Shown: positions 1-8,565, numbered from the stretch's first letter. The stretch is DNA of 64,000 nucleotides from Streptomyces sp. NBC_01335 (GCF_035953295.1 NZ_CP108370.1:4307001-4371000); one strand, 5' to 3'. The notes: a model not told the origin generated them from the sequence alone. Numbers and translations: made by a program.

Positions 1-1
1 C

Positions 2-997
2 CTTGCCGAGGCCCGCAGCGCGTTCGAGCAGCTGATCCGCGACATGGCGAATGCGTTGGGCAACACATCTCCCGCGATGCTCGCCGCCCGCCATGAACTG
101 GCAGACCTGCTTCTCGAACTTGGCGAGAGCGAGCAGGCCCTCAACGAGTTCGTGGCAACACTCCACCTAGAAAGACAGACGCTGGGCCACGATCACCCGA
201 GCACCCTGGTCACCCGGCACAACCTCAGCTACGCGCTTCTGGATCTGGGTCTGTTCGACGAGGCGGAGGTTGAGCTGCGTGACATTCACGCGACGTGGAC
301 CCGTATCGCCCCCCGAGGGCACACGTCCTCCTACCGGGCCCAGGGCACTCTCGCCGGGCTGCTCACCGCGACAGGAAGGCCCGCCGAGGCTGAGGAACAC
401 TTCCGGGCGGCGGCCGAGGCATTGGCGGCCGCGTTTGGTCCTGCGCATTCGGAGGCGGTCGAGGCTTGCCTGGGTTACGCCGGAACCCTTCGGCTACTCG
501 ACAGACAGACCGAGGCTCAGGCTGCGCTGAGGTCCCTGTTGACCGCTGTCCTTGCCTCCCACGGCACCTGCCATCCCAGCCTGCTCGTGGTACGCCGGCA
601 CCTTGCGGACGTGTACTTCGAGCTACACCAGGACACCGCCGCGGAGCATCAGCTGCGGTTGCTGGCTGAGGCGCAGAGCGACGTCCTGGGCCCCGGGCAC
701 CCTGACACCTTGAGAACCCTCGGCCAGGCGGCAGCGGTCGCTCTCCGTCAGGGTCGGGTTGGCCTCGCCTCCCGCGAACTGGGCGCCGTGGTCGAGCCAT
801 TGGCCTCGCACCTCGGCAGCGACGACGAGGACACCTTGAGCGTGCGGCTGAACCTGGCCTACGCGCATCTGCTCCTCGGTGAACTTGCAGCGGCAGAACA
901 GCAGCTGACCCAGGTCGTGGTGGTGTACGAGAACGGTTGTCGCGCCCCGGACGAGCTGCTGGCCTCTGCACAGGACCTGCAACGTCAACTGGACTGA
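2..997 (+). CDS. TPR-repeat protein, 5' end outside window
   Basis: The reading frame is open to the left window edge (first visible residues LAEARSAFEQLIRD before the first ATG at 44), so the gene starts outside. The visible 331 residues are a string of kinesin-light-chain-like tetratricopeptide units of about 42 residues, each with the hallmark LG-x-x-HP-x-TL followed by an NLA-type helix (LGHDHPSTL, LGPGHPDTL). In streptomycetes such arrays often form the C-terminal sensor half of NB-ARC/STAND ATPases or stand alone as scaffolds; the N-terminal part that would decide is not visible. It ends 64 bp before the convergent nuclease-fusion gene. It lies on the side of tRNA-Pro where integrated elements sit, so it may be element cargo. 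Confidence 0.85.
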   Translation, partial: LAEARSAFEQLIRDMANALGNTSPAMLAARHELADLLLELGESEQALNEFVATLHLERQTLGHDHPSTLVTRHNLSYALLDLGLFDEAEVELRDIHATWTRIAPRGHTSSYRAQGTLAGLLTATGRPAEAEEHFRAAAEALAAAFGPAHSEAVEACLGYAGTLRLLDRQTEAQAALRSLLTAVLASHGTCHPSLLVVRRHLADVYFELHQDTAAEHQLRLLAEAQSDVLGPGHPDTLRTLGQAAAVALRQGRVGLASRELGAVVEPLASHLGSDDEDTLSVRLNLAYAHLLLGELAAAEQQLTQVVVVYENGCRAPDELLASAQDLQRQLD

Positions 998-1061
998 AAT
1001 CGAAATGAATTGGCAGTAGTTGCCCTTGGCCGGGAGCTGTCCGGTCCAGGAGCAGACCTTC

Positions 1062-2462
1062 TCAGCTGTCGAGCAGTTGCCGCAGAGCGTCCCGACGCAG
1101 GCGCGTTTCCGGATCAGCGGCGTCCCCGTTGAACCGGACTCCTTCGGCGATCAGGACGTCTGCAGGTGTGTCCGTGCGCGTCTGATCGGGCCACTGGAAG
1201 CCTTTGCTGACGCGCCCTGCCACATTGAGGACGCGCCAGGGGTTGGGGCATTGGCCGCAGGTCGCCAGATGGGTACCGACCGGGACGGCATGGCTGCCGA
1301 CCACTGCAGCTACGTCTCCGTAGGTGGTCCACCGCCCGGCGGGCACGGTGCCCAGCAGGGTGTGCAGCCCCGTCCAGTCTTTGCGGGTGCCGTTGAGCTG
1401 CCTGGCCAGACCTGTCAGGTCGATCCCCGCCAGTGTGGCCCATTCTTCGGGGTCGACATCAGCGGGCACGTGGTCGGTGTCGACGTCCCACCATGTTGTT
1501 CCCTGTATGCCGTCGGCGGTGCGACTCGTCACGCTCGTAAAGATGTGGTTGGCGAGCCCAGTCGGTGAATAGGACGCGCCATCGGCGTCCCAGATCAGCG
1601 GCTTGGCGGTGCTGTTGGTCCAGGTGACCGTTGCTCGGCTGATGTCCTTTTCCACCCACGAGTGGATGGCGTTGCGGATGGATTCCGGGGCACCGTGGCG
1701 CGGAGTCAGCCGCAGCCGTGTTCCGTCCGGCAGCAAGCCCGCTCCGACGAGGACGTGTACGGCGTTGCGCGAGCGTGAGCGTTCCTGCAGCTTCTTGGCC
1801 GCCGCCTCGCCTTCGACCCGAGCCGGTGCGAGCGTGAACTCCTCGACCTCCGGGGTCGGATAGACCTTGGTGAATCCGGCGACGAGGTGACCCTCCACCT
1901 TCCACAGGCCCACCTGGATGAGGTCGATGTCGAGGCTCATCTCCGACAGCCAGACCACGGAGTGGGTGACCTGCTTGGGGAAGTCGGCGGCGATGATCAC
2001 TTGGCGGGGGCGTTGGAGCAGCTCCGGGCTCCACTCCCTGTCCACATGGTCGAGCAGACGCTGCTTGCACGCGTCGATGTCGAGGTCCTGCCCCCTTCGC
2101 GACAGGAAGTCGCGGTGCGCCTGGGCCAGGGTGCCGAGGTCGAACCGGGACACCAGAGCGGCGTAGGTGATCGCCTGGAGGTGTACGTCGCGGTCGGCCG
2201 TGCCGCGCTTTAGCTCGACCACGACGAGGCGGCCGGTCGCGTCCAGCCCCAGAACGTCCAACCGGTCGCGCGCCGGCACTCCGTCCGTATCGGCCCACCG
2301 GTCGTACTCCGCGGTGACCACGAGCACCGACTCCCCGAGCACCTGTGGGTGGGCGATCACCCACTCCTGAAGGTGCTGCCGCTCAAGAAGACTTTCCGCG
2401 GCCAGCCCAGTGCGCGATATCGGCGTGGCCGTCTGGCCGGCGACGGTGAAGAGATGATCCAC
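1062..2462 (-). CDS. Fusion: DUF91/NucS-like nuclease, RAMA domain, alkyltransferase-like domain
   Basis: A 466-residue protein with three recognisable parts. Residues about 25-200 look like a DUF91/NucS-type PD-(D/E)xK nuclease: RLDV (Asp69), VVVELKRG (Glu83, Lys85) and a following QAITYA (Gln96). Residues about 233-328 fit a RAMA domain (GAGLLPDGTRL, then a TWWDVD end), a module predicted to recognise modified DNA. Residues about 362-446 are the DNA-binding half of O6-alkylguanine methyltransferase (VPAGRWTTYGDVA, PNPWRVLNVAGRVS). The PCHRV acceptor motif is replaced by NPWRV, so it should be alkyltransferase-like and not transfer alkyl groups. I chose GTG at 2462 because GAGGGGGG lies upstream; an upstream ATG at 2651 falls in the terminator of tRNA-Pro. 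Likely role (inferred): DNA repair or restriction targeting altered bases. Confidence 0.8.
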   Translation of the reverse strand: MDHLFTVAGQTATPISRTGLAAESLLERQHLQEWVIAHPQVLGESVLVVTAEYDRWADTDGVPARDRLDVLGLDATGRLVVVELKRGTADRDVHLQAITYAALVSRFDLGTLAQAHRDFLSRRGQDLDIDACKQRLLDHVDREWSPELLQRPRQVIIAADFPKQVTHSVVWLSEMSLDIDLIQVGLWKVEGHLVAGFTKVYPTPEVEEFTLAPARVEGEAAAKKLQERSRSRNAVHVLVGAGLLPDGTRLRLTPRHGAPESIRNAIHSWVEKDISRATVTWTNSTAKPLIWDADGASYSPTGLANHIFTSVTSRTADGIQGTTWWDVDTDHVPADVDPEEWATLAGIDLTGLARQLNGTRKDWTGLHTLLGTVPAGRWTTYGDVAAVVGSHAVPVGTHLATCGQCPNPWRVLNVAGRVSKGFQWPDQTRTDTPADVLIAEGVRFNGDAADPETRLRRDALRQLLDS

Positions 2463-2573
2463 GGTGCCCCCCTCGTACGCCCGGCGACGGTGCACCGGGT
2501 GGCCAGAGCCTACGTGGGCAGGTTTGCCTCTCGACGGCTGTTTGCCGGACTGCCGGCATGCGCCCTCGCCGAT

Positions 2574-2617
2574 TTTGGGAGCCGGATTCCGAGATCGGCT
2601 CCCAAACGGCTCCCAAG
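2574..2617. repeat. Inverted and direct GGCTCCCAA repeats downstream of tRNA-Pro
   Basis: TTTGGGAGCCG at 2574-2584 is repeated inverted as CGGCTCCCAAA at 2596-2606, followed at once by a direct copy CGGCTCCCAAG at 2607-2617. From general memory, GGGAGCC-type repeats are common beside attachment sites of actinobacterial integrative elements at tRNA genes, where they can act as integrase arm sites. No integrase gene lies in this window. Confidence 0.6.
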
Positions 2618-2635
2618 ACGCCCCCGGAAACCACT

Positions 2636-2670
2636 CAGGGGCCTGATCCACTTAGTGGATCAGGCCCCTG
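2636..2670 (-). terminator. Perfect 17-bp hairpin after tRNA-Pro
   Basis: CAGGGGCCTGATCCACT (2636-2652) is followed after one base by its exact complement (2654-2670). It lies 18 bp beyond the 3' end of the minus-strand tRNA-Pro gene and is probably its intrinsic terminator. Because the palindrome is perfect it could also stop transcription from the left. Confidence 0.7.
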
Positions 2671-2687
2671 ACCTGGTCTTACGGCTG

Positions 2688-2761
2688 TCGGGGTGGCGGG
2701 ATTTGAACCCACGACCTCTTCGTCCCGAACGAAGCGCGCTGCCAAGCTGCGCTACACCCCG
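2688..2761 (-). tRNA. tRNA-Pro (anticodon CGG)
   Basis: The minus strand folds as a full cloverleaf. The acceptor CGGGGTG pairs with CACCCCG, the anticodon stem CTTCG/CGAAG encloses loop TTCGGGA with anticodon CGG, and the T arm contains GGTTCAAATCC. The discriminator base is A at 2688 and CCA is not encoded. Its 3' end faces the left accessory genes, the usual geometry for integration at the 3' part of a tRNA gene. Confidence 0.95.
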
Positions 2762-2826
2762 ATGTCCACCGGTCTCCCGGCGACATCGATAACTCTAGCC
2801 CACCCTCGCCCGGAGGCGAAATCCGG

Positions 2827-3576
2827 TTACCGGCGGGGCCCGGTCCGGTGCCGGACCCGGAGCCGGGGGCGGGGGCGCACGTGGTCCAGGGCGATGAGCA
2901 GGGTGGCCAGGACGACGAGGAGCAGGGAGAGGGCGAAGGCGTGGGCGAGGACCTCCGGAAATCCGTAGGTGTCCACGTCGAGAAAGGGGTACGGGTAGCG
3001 GGGGCCGGCGTCGGGGGAGAGCAGGGCGCCCCGGGCCAGGACGAAGCCCAGGTAGGTCAGGGCGGAGAACAGCCACAGCGGCAGGAAGCGCAGGCGCAGC
3101 GTCCGGGCCGGGGTCAGCAGGAGCCAGTCCAGGGTCACGGCCACGGGCAGGACCGTGTGCAGCAGCTGTTCCGAGACGGCGCGCGTGCCCGTGGCCGGGG
3201 CGTCGGGGGCGCCGGCGGCGGAGTAGCCGAAGCTGTTGTCGGTCATGATCAGGTGGTACACCAGGCCGATGATCACCGCGACGAGGAGCACGCCGCCCGT
3301 CAGGTGCGGGGCCGCAGATCCCCGGCCGGTCCAGGAGCGGAACGCCGACCAGCCGAAGACCCCGGCGGTCAGGAGGTTCGCCTGGAAGGTGAACCGGCTC
3401 AGCAGCTCCAGCGGTGCACCGGTCGTCGCCAGCTCGATCGTGAGGCCGCAGATCGCCGCCGCGCACACCAGCGCCCGGAGCACGGCGGCGGTACGACGCG
3501 GTGTGCGGGCGCCCCGCAGGAACGCGTCCTCGGCCCGGGGCCTGGGCAGCGTCGCGGTTTTCGGGGCGGCGGTCAT
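2827..3576 (-). CDS. Pr6Pr-like membrane protein
   Basis: A 249-residue integral membrane protein. After a basic N-terminus there are about six hydrophobic segments (for example VLRALVCAAAICGLTIEL, GGVLLVAVIIGLVYHLIM, FALSLLLVVLATLLIAL) and a very basic C-terminus rich in Arg and Pro. The YPYPFLD segment near residue 200 and the overall layout fit the Pr6Pr/FAR-17a-AIG1-like group, whose function in bacteria is unknown. The ATG at 3576 is preceded by GTGAGG at good spacing; a longer in-frame run upstream overlaps the metallophosphoesterase and is a shadow. The gene ends 66 bp from the tRNA-Pro 5' end and is probably transcribed alone. Confidence 0.75.
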   Translation of the reverse strand: MTAAPKTATLPRPRAEDAFLRGARTPRRTAAVLRALVCAAAICGLTIELATTGAPLELLSRFTFQANLLTAGVFGWSAFRSWTGRGSAAPHLTGGVLLVAVIIGLVYHLIMTDNSFGYSAAGAPDAPATGTRAVSEQLLHTVLPVAVTLDWLLLTPARTLRLRFLPLWLFSALTYLGFVLARGALLSPDAGPRYPYPFLDVDTYGFPEVLAHAFALSLLLVVLATLLIALDHVRPRPRLRVRHRTGPRR

Positions 3577-3671
3577 GGTCCTCACCGTAAAGGCGAGGTT
3601 CCCGGCCCGCGATTCATCCGTGCCGGATGGGCCCGGGCCCACCCGGCACCGTCGGAACCGGGCCTCGTGCC

Positions 3672-4610
3672 TCAGGCCCGCGCGGTCAGTGTGAGCAGGG
3701 TCGCCTCCGGGGGGCAGGCGAAGCGGACCGGGGTGTAGCGGTTCGTACCGCAGCCGGCCGAGACGTGGAGGTAGGCCCGGTTGCCGTCGGCCGTGTGGCT
3801 GGAGAGGCCCTTCACCCGGTCCGTGTCCAGGTCGCAGTTGGTGACCAGCGCGCCGTAGAAGGGGATGCAGAGCTGTCCGCCGTGCGTGTGACCGGCCAGG
3901 ATCAGCGGGTAGCCGTCCTTCGTGAACGCGTCGAGCGAGCGGATGTACGGGGCGTGGACCACACCGATGGAGAGGTCGGCGCCGGTCTCGGGGCCGCCGG
4001 AGACCTCGGCGTACCGGTCGCGCTTGATGTGGGGGTCGTCCAGGCCGGTGAACGCGATGTCCAGGCCGTCGAGCTTCAGCCGGCCCCGGGTGTTGGAGAG
4101 GCCGATCCACCCCGCGTCGTCGAAGGCGTCGCGCATCGGCTCCCACGGGTTGTGGACCACGTTCGTAGCCGGGGCGTTCCCGTTGAGCCCGTGCTTGCCC
4201 GCCGCCTTCTCCTTGAGATAGCGCACCGGGTTGCGGAGCTTGGGGCCGTAGTAGTCGTTCGAGCCGAAGACGTACACCCCGGGGAGTTCCATGAGGGGCC
4301 CCAGCGCGTCGAGCAGCTCGGGCACCGCCTCGGGGTCCGAGAGGTTGTCGCCGGTGTTGACCACGAAGTCCGGGCGGAGCCCTGCCAGGGACTGGAGCCA
4401 GGCGCGCTTCTTGCGCTGGCCGCTGACCATGTGGACGTCCGAGATCTGGAGTACGCGCAACGGGCGTGCCCCGGGCGGGAGTACCGGGACGGTCACCCGG
4501 CGGAGGCGGAACGAGCGGGCCTCGAACCCTGCGGCGTAGGCGAGGCCGGCGACGCCGACCGCCGCACCGGCCGCAGCGACTTTCAGGGGAACTCCGTAGC
4601 GTGCGCGCAT
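3672..4610 (-). CDS. Membrane-anchored metallophosphoesterase
   Basis: A 312-residue calcineurin-like phosphoesterase. The N-terminus carries an uncleaved-looking hydrophobic anchor (VAAAGAAVGVAGLAYAAG). The metallophosphoesterase signature follows in order: DVH (QISDVHM), GDN (VVNTGDNLSD), the GSND block replacing GNHD, a late H in VVHAP, and the C-terminal GHTHGGQ. These residues bind the two metal ions. The closest described relatives are YkuE/YaeI-like phosphodiesterases, some acting on UDP-sugars or lipid headgroups; the substrate here is unknown. ATG at 4610 is the first start after the divergent YqeY-like gene, whose ATG at 4704 leaves about 90 bp for two promoters. Confidence 0.85.
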   Translation of the reverse strand: MRARYGVPLKVAAAGAAVGVAGLAYAAGFEARSFRLRRVTVPVLPPGARPLRVLQISDVHMVSGQRKKRAWLQSLAGLRPDFVVNTGDNLSDPEAVPELLDALGPLMELPGVYVFGSNDYYGPKLRNPVRYLKEKAAGKHGLNGNAPATNVVHNPWEPMRDAFDDAGWIGLSNTRGRLKLDGLDIAFTGLDDPHIKRDRYAEVSGGPETGADLSIGVVHAPYIRSLDAFTKDGYPLILAGHTHGGQLCIPFYGALVTNCDLDTDRVKGLSSHTADGNRAYLHVSAGCGTNRYTPVRFACPPEATLLTLTARA

Positions 4611-4703
4611 GCGCCCATCGTCGCAGACCCGGCCCGGGCGGGGTCCGGCGGCGGCGGGAAAACAAAAGGGCGCCCCGGACCGCGTAGCTGACACAATCAG
4701 GTC

Positions 4704-5168
4704 ATGACCACGCTCAAGTCCAAGCTCAAGGAAGACCTCACCACCGCCATGAAGGCGCGCGACGAGCTGACCTCGTCCACCCTTCGGCTGACCCTCACCG
4801 CGATCACCAAGGAGGAGGTGAGCGGGAAGACCGCTCGCGAACTCTCCGACGACGAGGTGCAGAAGGTCATCGCCAAGGAGGCGAAGAAGCGCCGCGAGGC
4901 GGCGGAGGCGTTCGCCCAGGGCGGCCGGACGGAGCAGGCCGAGCGGGAGAAGGCCGAGGGCGAGCTGCTCGACGCGTACCTGCCCAAGCAGCTTTCCGAC
5001 GAGGAGCTCGACGCGATCGTCGTCTCCGCCGTGGCGGAGGCGAAGGCCGCCGGCGCCGAGGGCCCGCGTGCCATGGGCGCCGTGATGAAGATCGTCAGCC
5101 CGAAGGTCGCGGGTCTCGCCGAGGGCGGCCGGGTCGCCGCCGCGGTGAAGAAGTCCCTCGCGGGCTGA
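4704..5168 (+). CDS. GatB/YqeY domain protein
   Basis: A 154-residue soluble protein covering the whole YqeY family length. It is a highly charged helical region (about 1-90, with EVQKVIAKEAKKRREAAEAF) followed by the compact GatB-like tail ending in VAAAVKKSL. The tail resembles the tRNA-binding part of the GatB amidotransferase subunit. The protein has no catalytic domain and its physiological role is not established. It is divergent from the metallophosphoesterase and convergent with the PBP gene, from which it is separated by a strong two-way terminator. Confidence 0.88.
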   Translation: MTTLKSKLKEDLTTAMKARDELTSSTLRLTLTAITKEEVSGKTARELSDDEVQKVIAKEAKKRREAAEAFAQGGRTEQAEREKAEGELLDAYLPKQLSDEELDAIVVSAVAEAKAAGAEGPRAMGAVMKIVSPKVAGLAEGGRVAAAVKKSLAG

Positions 5169-5201
5169 GGCCCTGAGGGCTGGGCCCCGAACGCATGAAA
5201 A

Positions 5202-5239
5202 AAGGTGGGGCGCCCCGGTCAACGGGGGCGCCCCACCTT
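5202..5239. terminator. Bidirectional terminator between yqeY-like and PBP genes
   Basis: A 15-bp perfect stem, AAGGTGGGGCGCCCC (5202-5216) with its complement (5225-5239) and an 8-base loop. A run of A before it gives a U-tract for the minus-strand transcript. It sits between two convergent genes. Confidence 0.85.
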
Positions 5240-5263
5240 CACGTCCGACGTTCGGCCCGTCCG

Positions 5264-7504
5264 TCAGGGGCCGTTGCCGCCGCCGTCCTGACCGCCGTGC
5301 CGGCCGCCGCCCTGGTTGCCGCCGGGGAAGTCCGGCAGGGTGGGTGTCGGGTTGGCGCCGGCGTCGCCGGTGTCGTCACCCTCGTCACCCTCGCCGTCGC
5401 GCCCCTTGTTCTTGTCCTTGTCGCCCTTCTCCTCGCCCCTGGGGACGGAGACGGTGTTGAAGGACGGGGTCTCGCCGGCGTCGAGGGCGCCGGTCATCGC
5501 GATCTTCCAGATCGGACCGGGCAGGCAGCCGCCACAGACCTTGTCGTAGTACTGTCCGCCGATCGTGATGTCGTACATCGGCAGCTTCTTGCCGATGTCG
5601 GCACCGACCCAGACGGCCGTGGAGAGGTTCGGCGTGTAGCCGACGAACCAGGCGTCCTTGCGGTCGTTCGTCGTACCGGTCTTGCCGGCGTTGTCGCGGT
5701 CGGTCAGACCGGCGGCCGTACCGGTGCCGTCCTCGACCACGCCCTTCAGCATCTGGTTGATCGTGTCCGCGGTCTTCTCGCTCATCGCCCGGGAGCAGCT
5801 CGACTTCGGCACGGCGAGCTTCTTGCCGTTGGCGTCGGTGATCGACTGGATGGCGATCGGGGTGCAGTACGTGCCGCGGTTGGCGAACGTCGCGTACGTG
5901 GAGGCCATGCCGAGCGGGGTGCTCTCGGCGCCGCCGAGGGTGATGGAGGGGTCCTCGCCGAGGGTCTTGCCGTCCCCGCGGGAGTAGCCGACCTTCTTCG
6001 CCATCTGGACCGTGTCGCAGAGGCCGACCTTCTGCTCCAGCTTCGCGAAGTAGGTGTTGATGGACTTCCCGAGGGCGCTGGTCATGTCCCAGGTGCCCTT
6101 CTCCTCGTCCGTCTCGTTCGACGGCTTCCAGGTGTCGCTTCCCGCCGGAGCACCCGAACAGGTGGTGAAGGAGCTCATCGGCAGCGTGATCTCGTGGTCC
6201 GTGGTGAAGGACTGGGCCGGGCTGATGCCCTTCTCCAGCGCTGCCGCCGCGGTGATCGGCTTGAAGGTCGAGCCGACCTGGAAGCCGTAGGTGGAGCCGC
6301 CCATCGCGGAGCCGACGGCGAGGTTGAGGACCGTCTGGTTCTTCTTCTGGTCCAGGCCGTAGGGGCGGGACTGGGCCATCGAGAGGATCCTGCCGGTACC
6401 GGGCTCGACCTGGACCACCGAGGCGGCGACCTTGTCGTCCTTGTTGACCTTGGCGATGGATGCCTCGTTGGCGGCCTCCTGGGCCCGCGGCGAGAGCGTG
6501 GTCTTCACCGTCAGACCGCCGAGGTTCCAGAGCTTCGACCGCTCCTCGCTCGTCTTGCCGAAGGCGGGGTCGTTGAGGATGACCTTGCGTACGTAGTCGC
6601 AGAAGAAGCCCGCACCGCTGACGGCGGTGATGCAGCCGTTCTGCGGGGTCTTGACCTTCAGCTTGATCGGGGTGGCCATGGCCTTGTCGGCCTCGGCCTG
6701 CGAGATGCTGCCGGTCGCGGCCATGCGCGCGAGGACGGTGTTGCGGCGCTTGGTCGCCTCCTCCTCGTCGTTGACGGGGTCGTACCGGCTCGGCGACTGG
6801 ACGATGCCGGCGAGCAGCGCGGCCTCGTCCAGCGTCAGGTCCTTCGCGTGCTTGGAGAAGTACCGCTGGGAGGCGGCCTCCACGCCGTAGGCCTGCTGGC
6901 CGAAGAACGTGATGTTGAGGTAGTTCTCGAGGATCTTCTTCTTGCCGAGCTCCTCTTCGACCTGGATCGCGTACTTCAGCTCACGGACCTTGCGGCCCAG
7001 GGTCTGCTGGGTGGCCTCGGCGACCTTCTCCGGGTCGTCGCCCGCCTCCTCGACGAACACGTTCTTCACGTACTGCTGGGTGAGGGTCGACGCGCCTTCC
7101 GCCGTCCCGCCCGACTGCACGTTGCGGTTCATCGCGCGCAGGATGCCCTTGAGGTCGACCGCCCCGTGCTCGTAGAAGCGTGAGTCCTCGATCGCGACGA
7201 TCGCGTTCTGCATGTACGGGGAGATGGCCTTGAGCGGTACGACGGTGCGGTCGCGCGAGTACACCGTCGCGATGGCGCCCCCGTCGGCGTCCAGGATCGT
7301 GGTGCGCTGGCTGAGCGGTGGTGTCTTGAGGTTGGCGGGGATCTCGTCGAATCCCTCGACCGTCCCCTTGGCGGCGAGCCCCAGTGCGCCCGCGGCCGGC
7401 ATTGCGATGCCCGCCAGCACGGCTCCGGAGAGCGCGGCGACACCGAGGAACTTGGCGGCCTGCTGGGTCGTGGTGAGACCCCCGCCCGAGCGCTTTTTTG
7501 GCAT
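5264..7504 (-). CDS. Class A penicillin-binding protein (PonA-type)
   Basis: A 746-residue bifunctional peptidoglycan synthase. A short cytoplasmic N-terminus (MPKKRSGG) and one membrane anchor (residues 20-45) precede the GT51 glycosyltransferase domain (about 65-245), with catalytic Glu106 in EDSRFYEHG and STLTQQYVKN. The transpeptidase domain has the serine motif STFK (Ser412, Lys415), SIN (481-483) and KTGTT (608-612). The C-terminus ends in a Gly/Asp/Pro-rich tail without PASTA repeats. Divergent placement upstream of wblA matches the ponA2-whiB4 pair of mycobacteria and the wblA locus of Streptomyces. The start is ATG 7504. Confidence 0.95.
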   Translation of the reverse strand: MPKKRSGGGLTTTQQAAKFLGVAALSGAVLAGIAMPAAGALGLAAKGTVEGFDEIPANLKTPPLSQRTTILDADGGAIATVYSRDRTVVPLKAISPYMQNAIVAIEDSRFYEHGAVDLKGILRAMNRNVQSGGTAEGASTLTQQYVKNVFVEEAGDDPEKVAEATQQTLGRKVRELKYAIQVEEELGKKKILENYLNITFFGQQAYGVEAASQRYFSKHAKDLTLDEAALLAGIVQSPSRYDPVNDEEEATKRRNTVLARMAATGSISQAEADKAMATPIKLKVKTPQNGCITAVSGAGFFCDYVRKVILNDPAFGKTSEERSKLWNLGGLTVKTTLSPRAQEAANEASIAKVNKDDKVAASVVQVEPGTGRILSMAQSRPYGLDQKKNQTVLNLAVGSAMGGSTYGFQVGSTFKPITAAAALEKGISPAQSFTTDHEITLPMSSFTTCSGAPAGSDTWKPSNETDEEKGTWDMTSALGKSINTYFAKLEQKVGLCDTVQMAKKVGYSRGDGKTLGEDPSITLGGAESTPLGMASTYATFANRGTYCTPIAIQSITDANGKKLAVPKSSCSRAMSEKTADTINQMLKGVVEDGTGTAAGLTDRDNAGKTGTTNDRKDAWFVGYTPNLSTAVWVGADIGKKLPMYDITIGGQYYDKVCGGCLPGPIWKIAMTGALDAGETPSFNTVSVPRGEEKGDKDKNKGRDGEGDEGDDTGDAGANPTPTLPDFPGGNQGGGRHGGQDGGGNGP

Positions 7505-8122
7505 GGGGGCAGCCTAATCCGTATCCCTGTACGTTCCGATGGAGCAGGCTCCGCTCGGGATGTTCAGGTACCAACCCGTTACGAGAAGCGGGTTTGAGAG
7601 CTGAATCGCGCACGTCACAGGCGTGCCGACCGGTCGGCGGGAGCCTGTGGGCGCAAGGGGGCGCAGAGATCACCGCGCAGGCGTGCGCCGGCGCGAGGGC
7701 ACGGCGCAGTGGCTACGTTGTCATTCGCCGGACACGCGCGCATCCCTTGGCCTAAGCTGCACTCAACTGTCACAGCAGTCCGGCTCCGTATCAACCCCCG
7801 CGTACCCGCCGCATGCATCCCCCAGCTCGGCGTCCGTGCAGGAGTACCGCACACACGGCGTTCCCGAAAACGTCTGGTGTGTCGTGGAGTGTCCCTTGCA
7901 ACTCGGGTGTACCGTCCCGGTTTTGCACGGTTCGTCTCGCATGTCCGCGCATCACTCCCCTGGGTGATCTGCCGCATACGCATAGTCCGTTCGGGCCATT
8001 CAAGATTGGGCCCGAAGGGGGTGTTGTGCTCGGGGCCGCTTCCGTAACGTCCTCAACTGGCAGCGGTGAATATGCCTCTGCCGCCGTGGGGGAGCCTCAA
8101 TTCGGGAGAGGACGGCGCCGGC
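7505..8122 (+). other. Long intergenic region upstream of wblA
   Basis: About 618 bp with no convincing coding potential; the frames crossing it have mixed, non-Streptomyces codon bias. It must hold the promoter of the PBP gene (leftward) and the control region of wblA (rightward). The wblA regulator is known to be heavily controlled in other species, so a long leader or several operators are plausible. I see no confident -35/-10 pair. Confidence 0.5.
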
Positions 8123-8473
8123 ATGGGCTGGGTAACCGACTGGAGTGCGCAGGCAGCCTGCCGCACTACCGATCCGGACGAGCTGTTCGTACAAGGGGCA
8201 GCGCAGAACAGGGCCAAGGCGGTGTGCACCGGATGTCCGGTGCGTACGGAGTGCCTGGCCGACGCGCTCGACAACCACGTCGAGTTCGGCGTGTGGGGCG
8301 GGATGACGGAACGGGAGCGCCGCGCACTGCTGCGCCGCCGCCCCACCGTCACGTCCTGGCGGCGACTGCTGGAGACCGCGCGCAGCGAATACGAGCGGTC
8401 CACGGGCATGCTGCCCGGAGTCATCGACATGGACGACGACGACTTCCAGGAGACGTACGCCGCAGTGGGGTGA
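8123..8473 (+). CDS. wblA: WhiB-like iron-sulfur regulator WblA
   Basis: A 116-residue WhiB-family protein. The four cluster-ligating cysteines are at residues 13, 35, 38 and 44 (AACRTT and VCTGCPVRTEC). The G-V-W-G-G turn (56-60) is followed by the basic DNA-binding stretch RERRALLRRR. The sequence from MGWVTDWSAQ is the WblA type, which represses antibiotic production and oxidative-stress genes and promotes aerial-hypha maturation in streptomycetes. An in-frame ATG 57 bp upstream would add a non-conserved 19-residue extension; I prefer ATG 8123, with GGAGAGGA 12-18 bases upstream. It is flanked by the PBP and the paired ATPase genes, as in related genomes. Confidence 0.93.
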   Translation: MGWVTDWSAQAACRTTDPDELFVQGAAQNRAKAVCTGCPVRTECLADALDNHVEFGVWGGMTERERRALLRRRPTVTSWRRLLETARSEYERSTGMLPGVIDMDDDDFQETYAAVG

Positions 8474-8565
8474 CCCGCTGCGGGACGTTCGCCGCGCAGG
8501 GGTAACTCCACGCGTCGGCGGTCAGGTTGGGCCGACGGGCCGGCAGGGGGGCCAGTCGTCGATGT

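Noticed and set aside
2827..4665. 612-codon minus-strand frame joining Pr6Pr and metallophosphoesterase regions
   Set aside because: The upstream half is out of frame with the metallophosphoesterase and has shadow composition; only 2827-3576 reads as a membrane protein.
7623..8047. Small ORFs upstream of wblA
   Set aside because: No consistent third-position GC bias and no conservation clue; more likely leader or control region.
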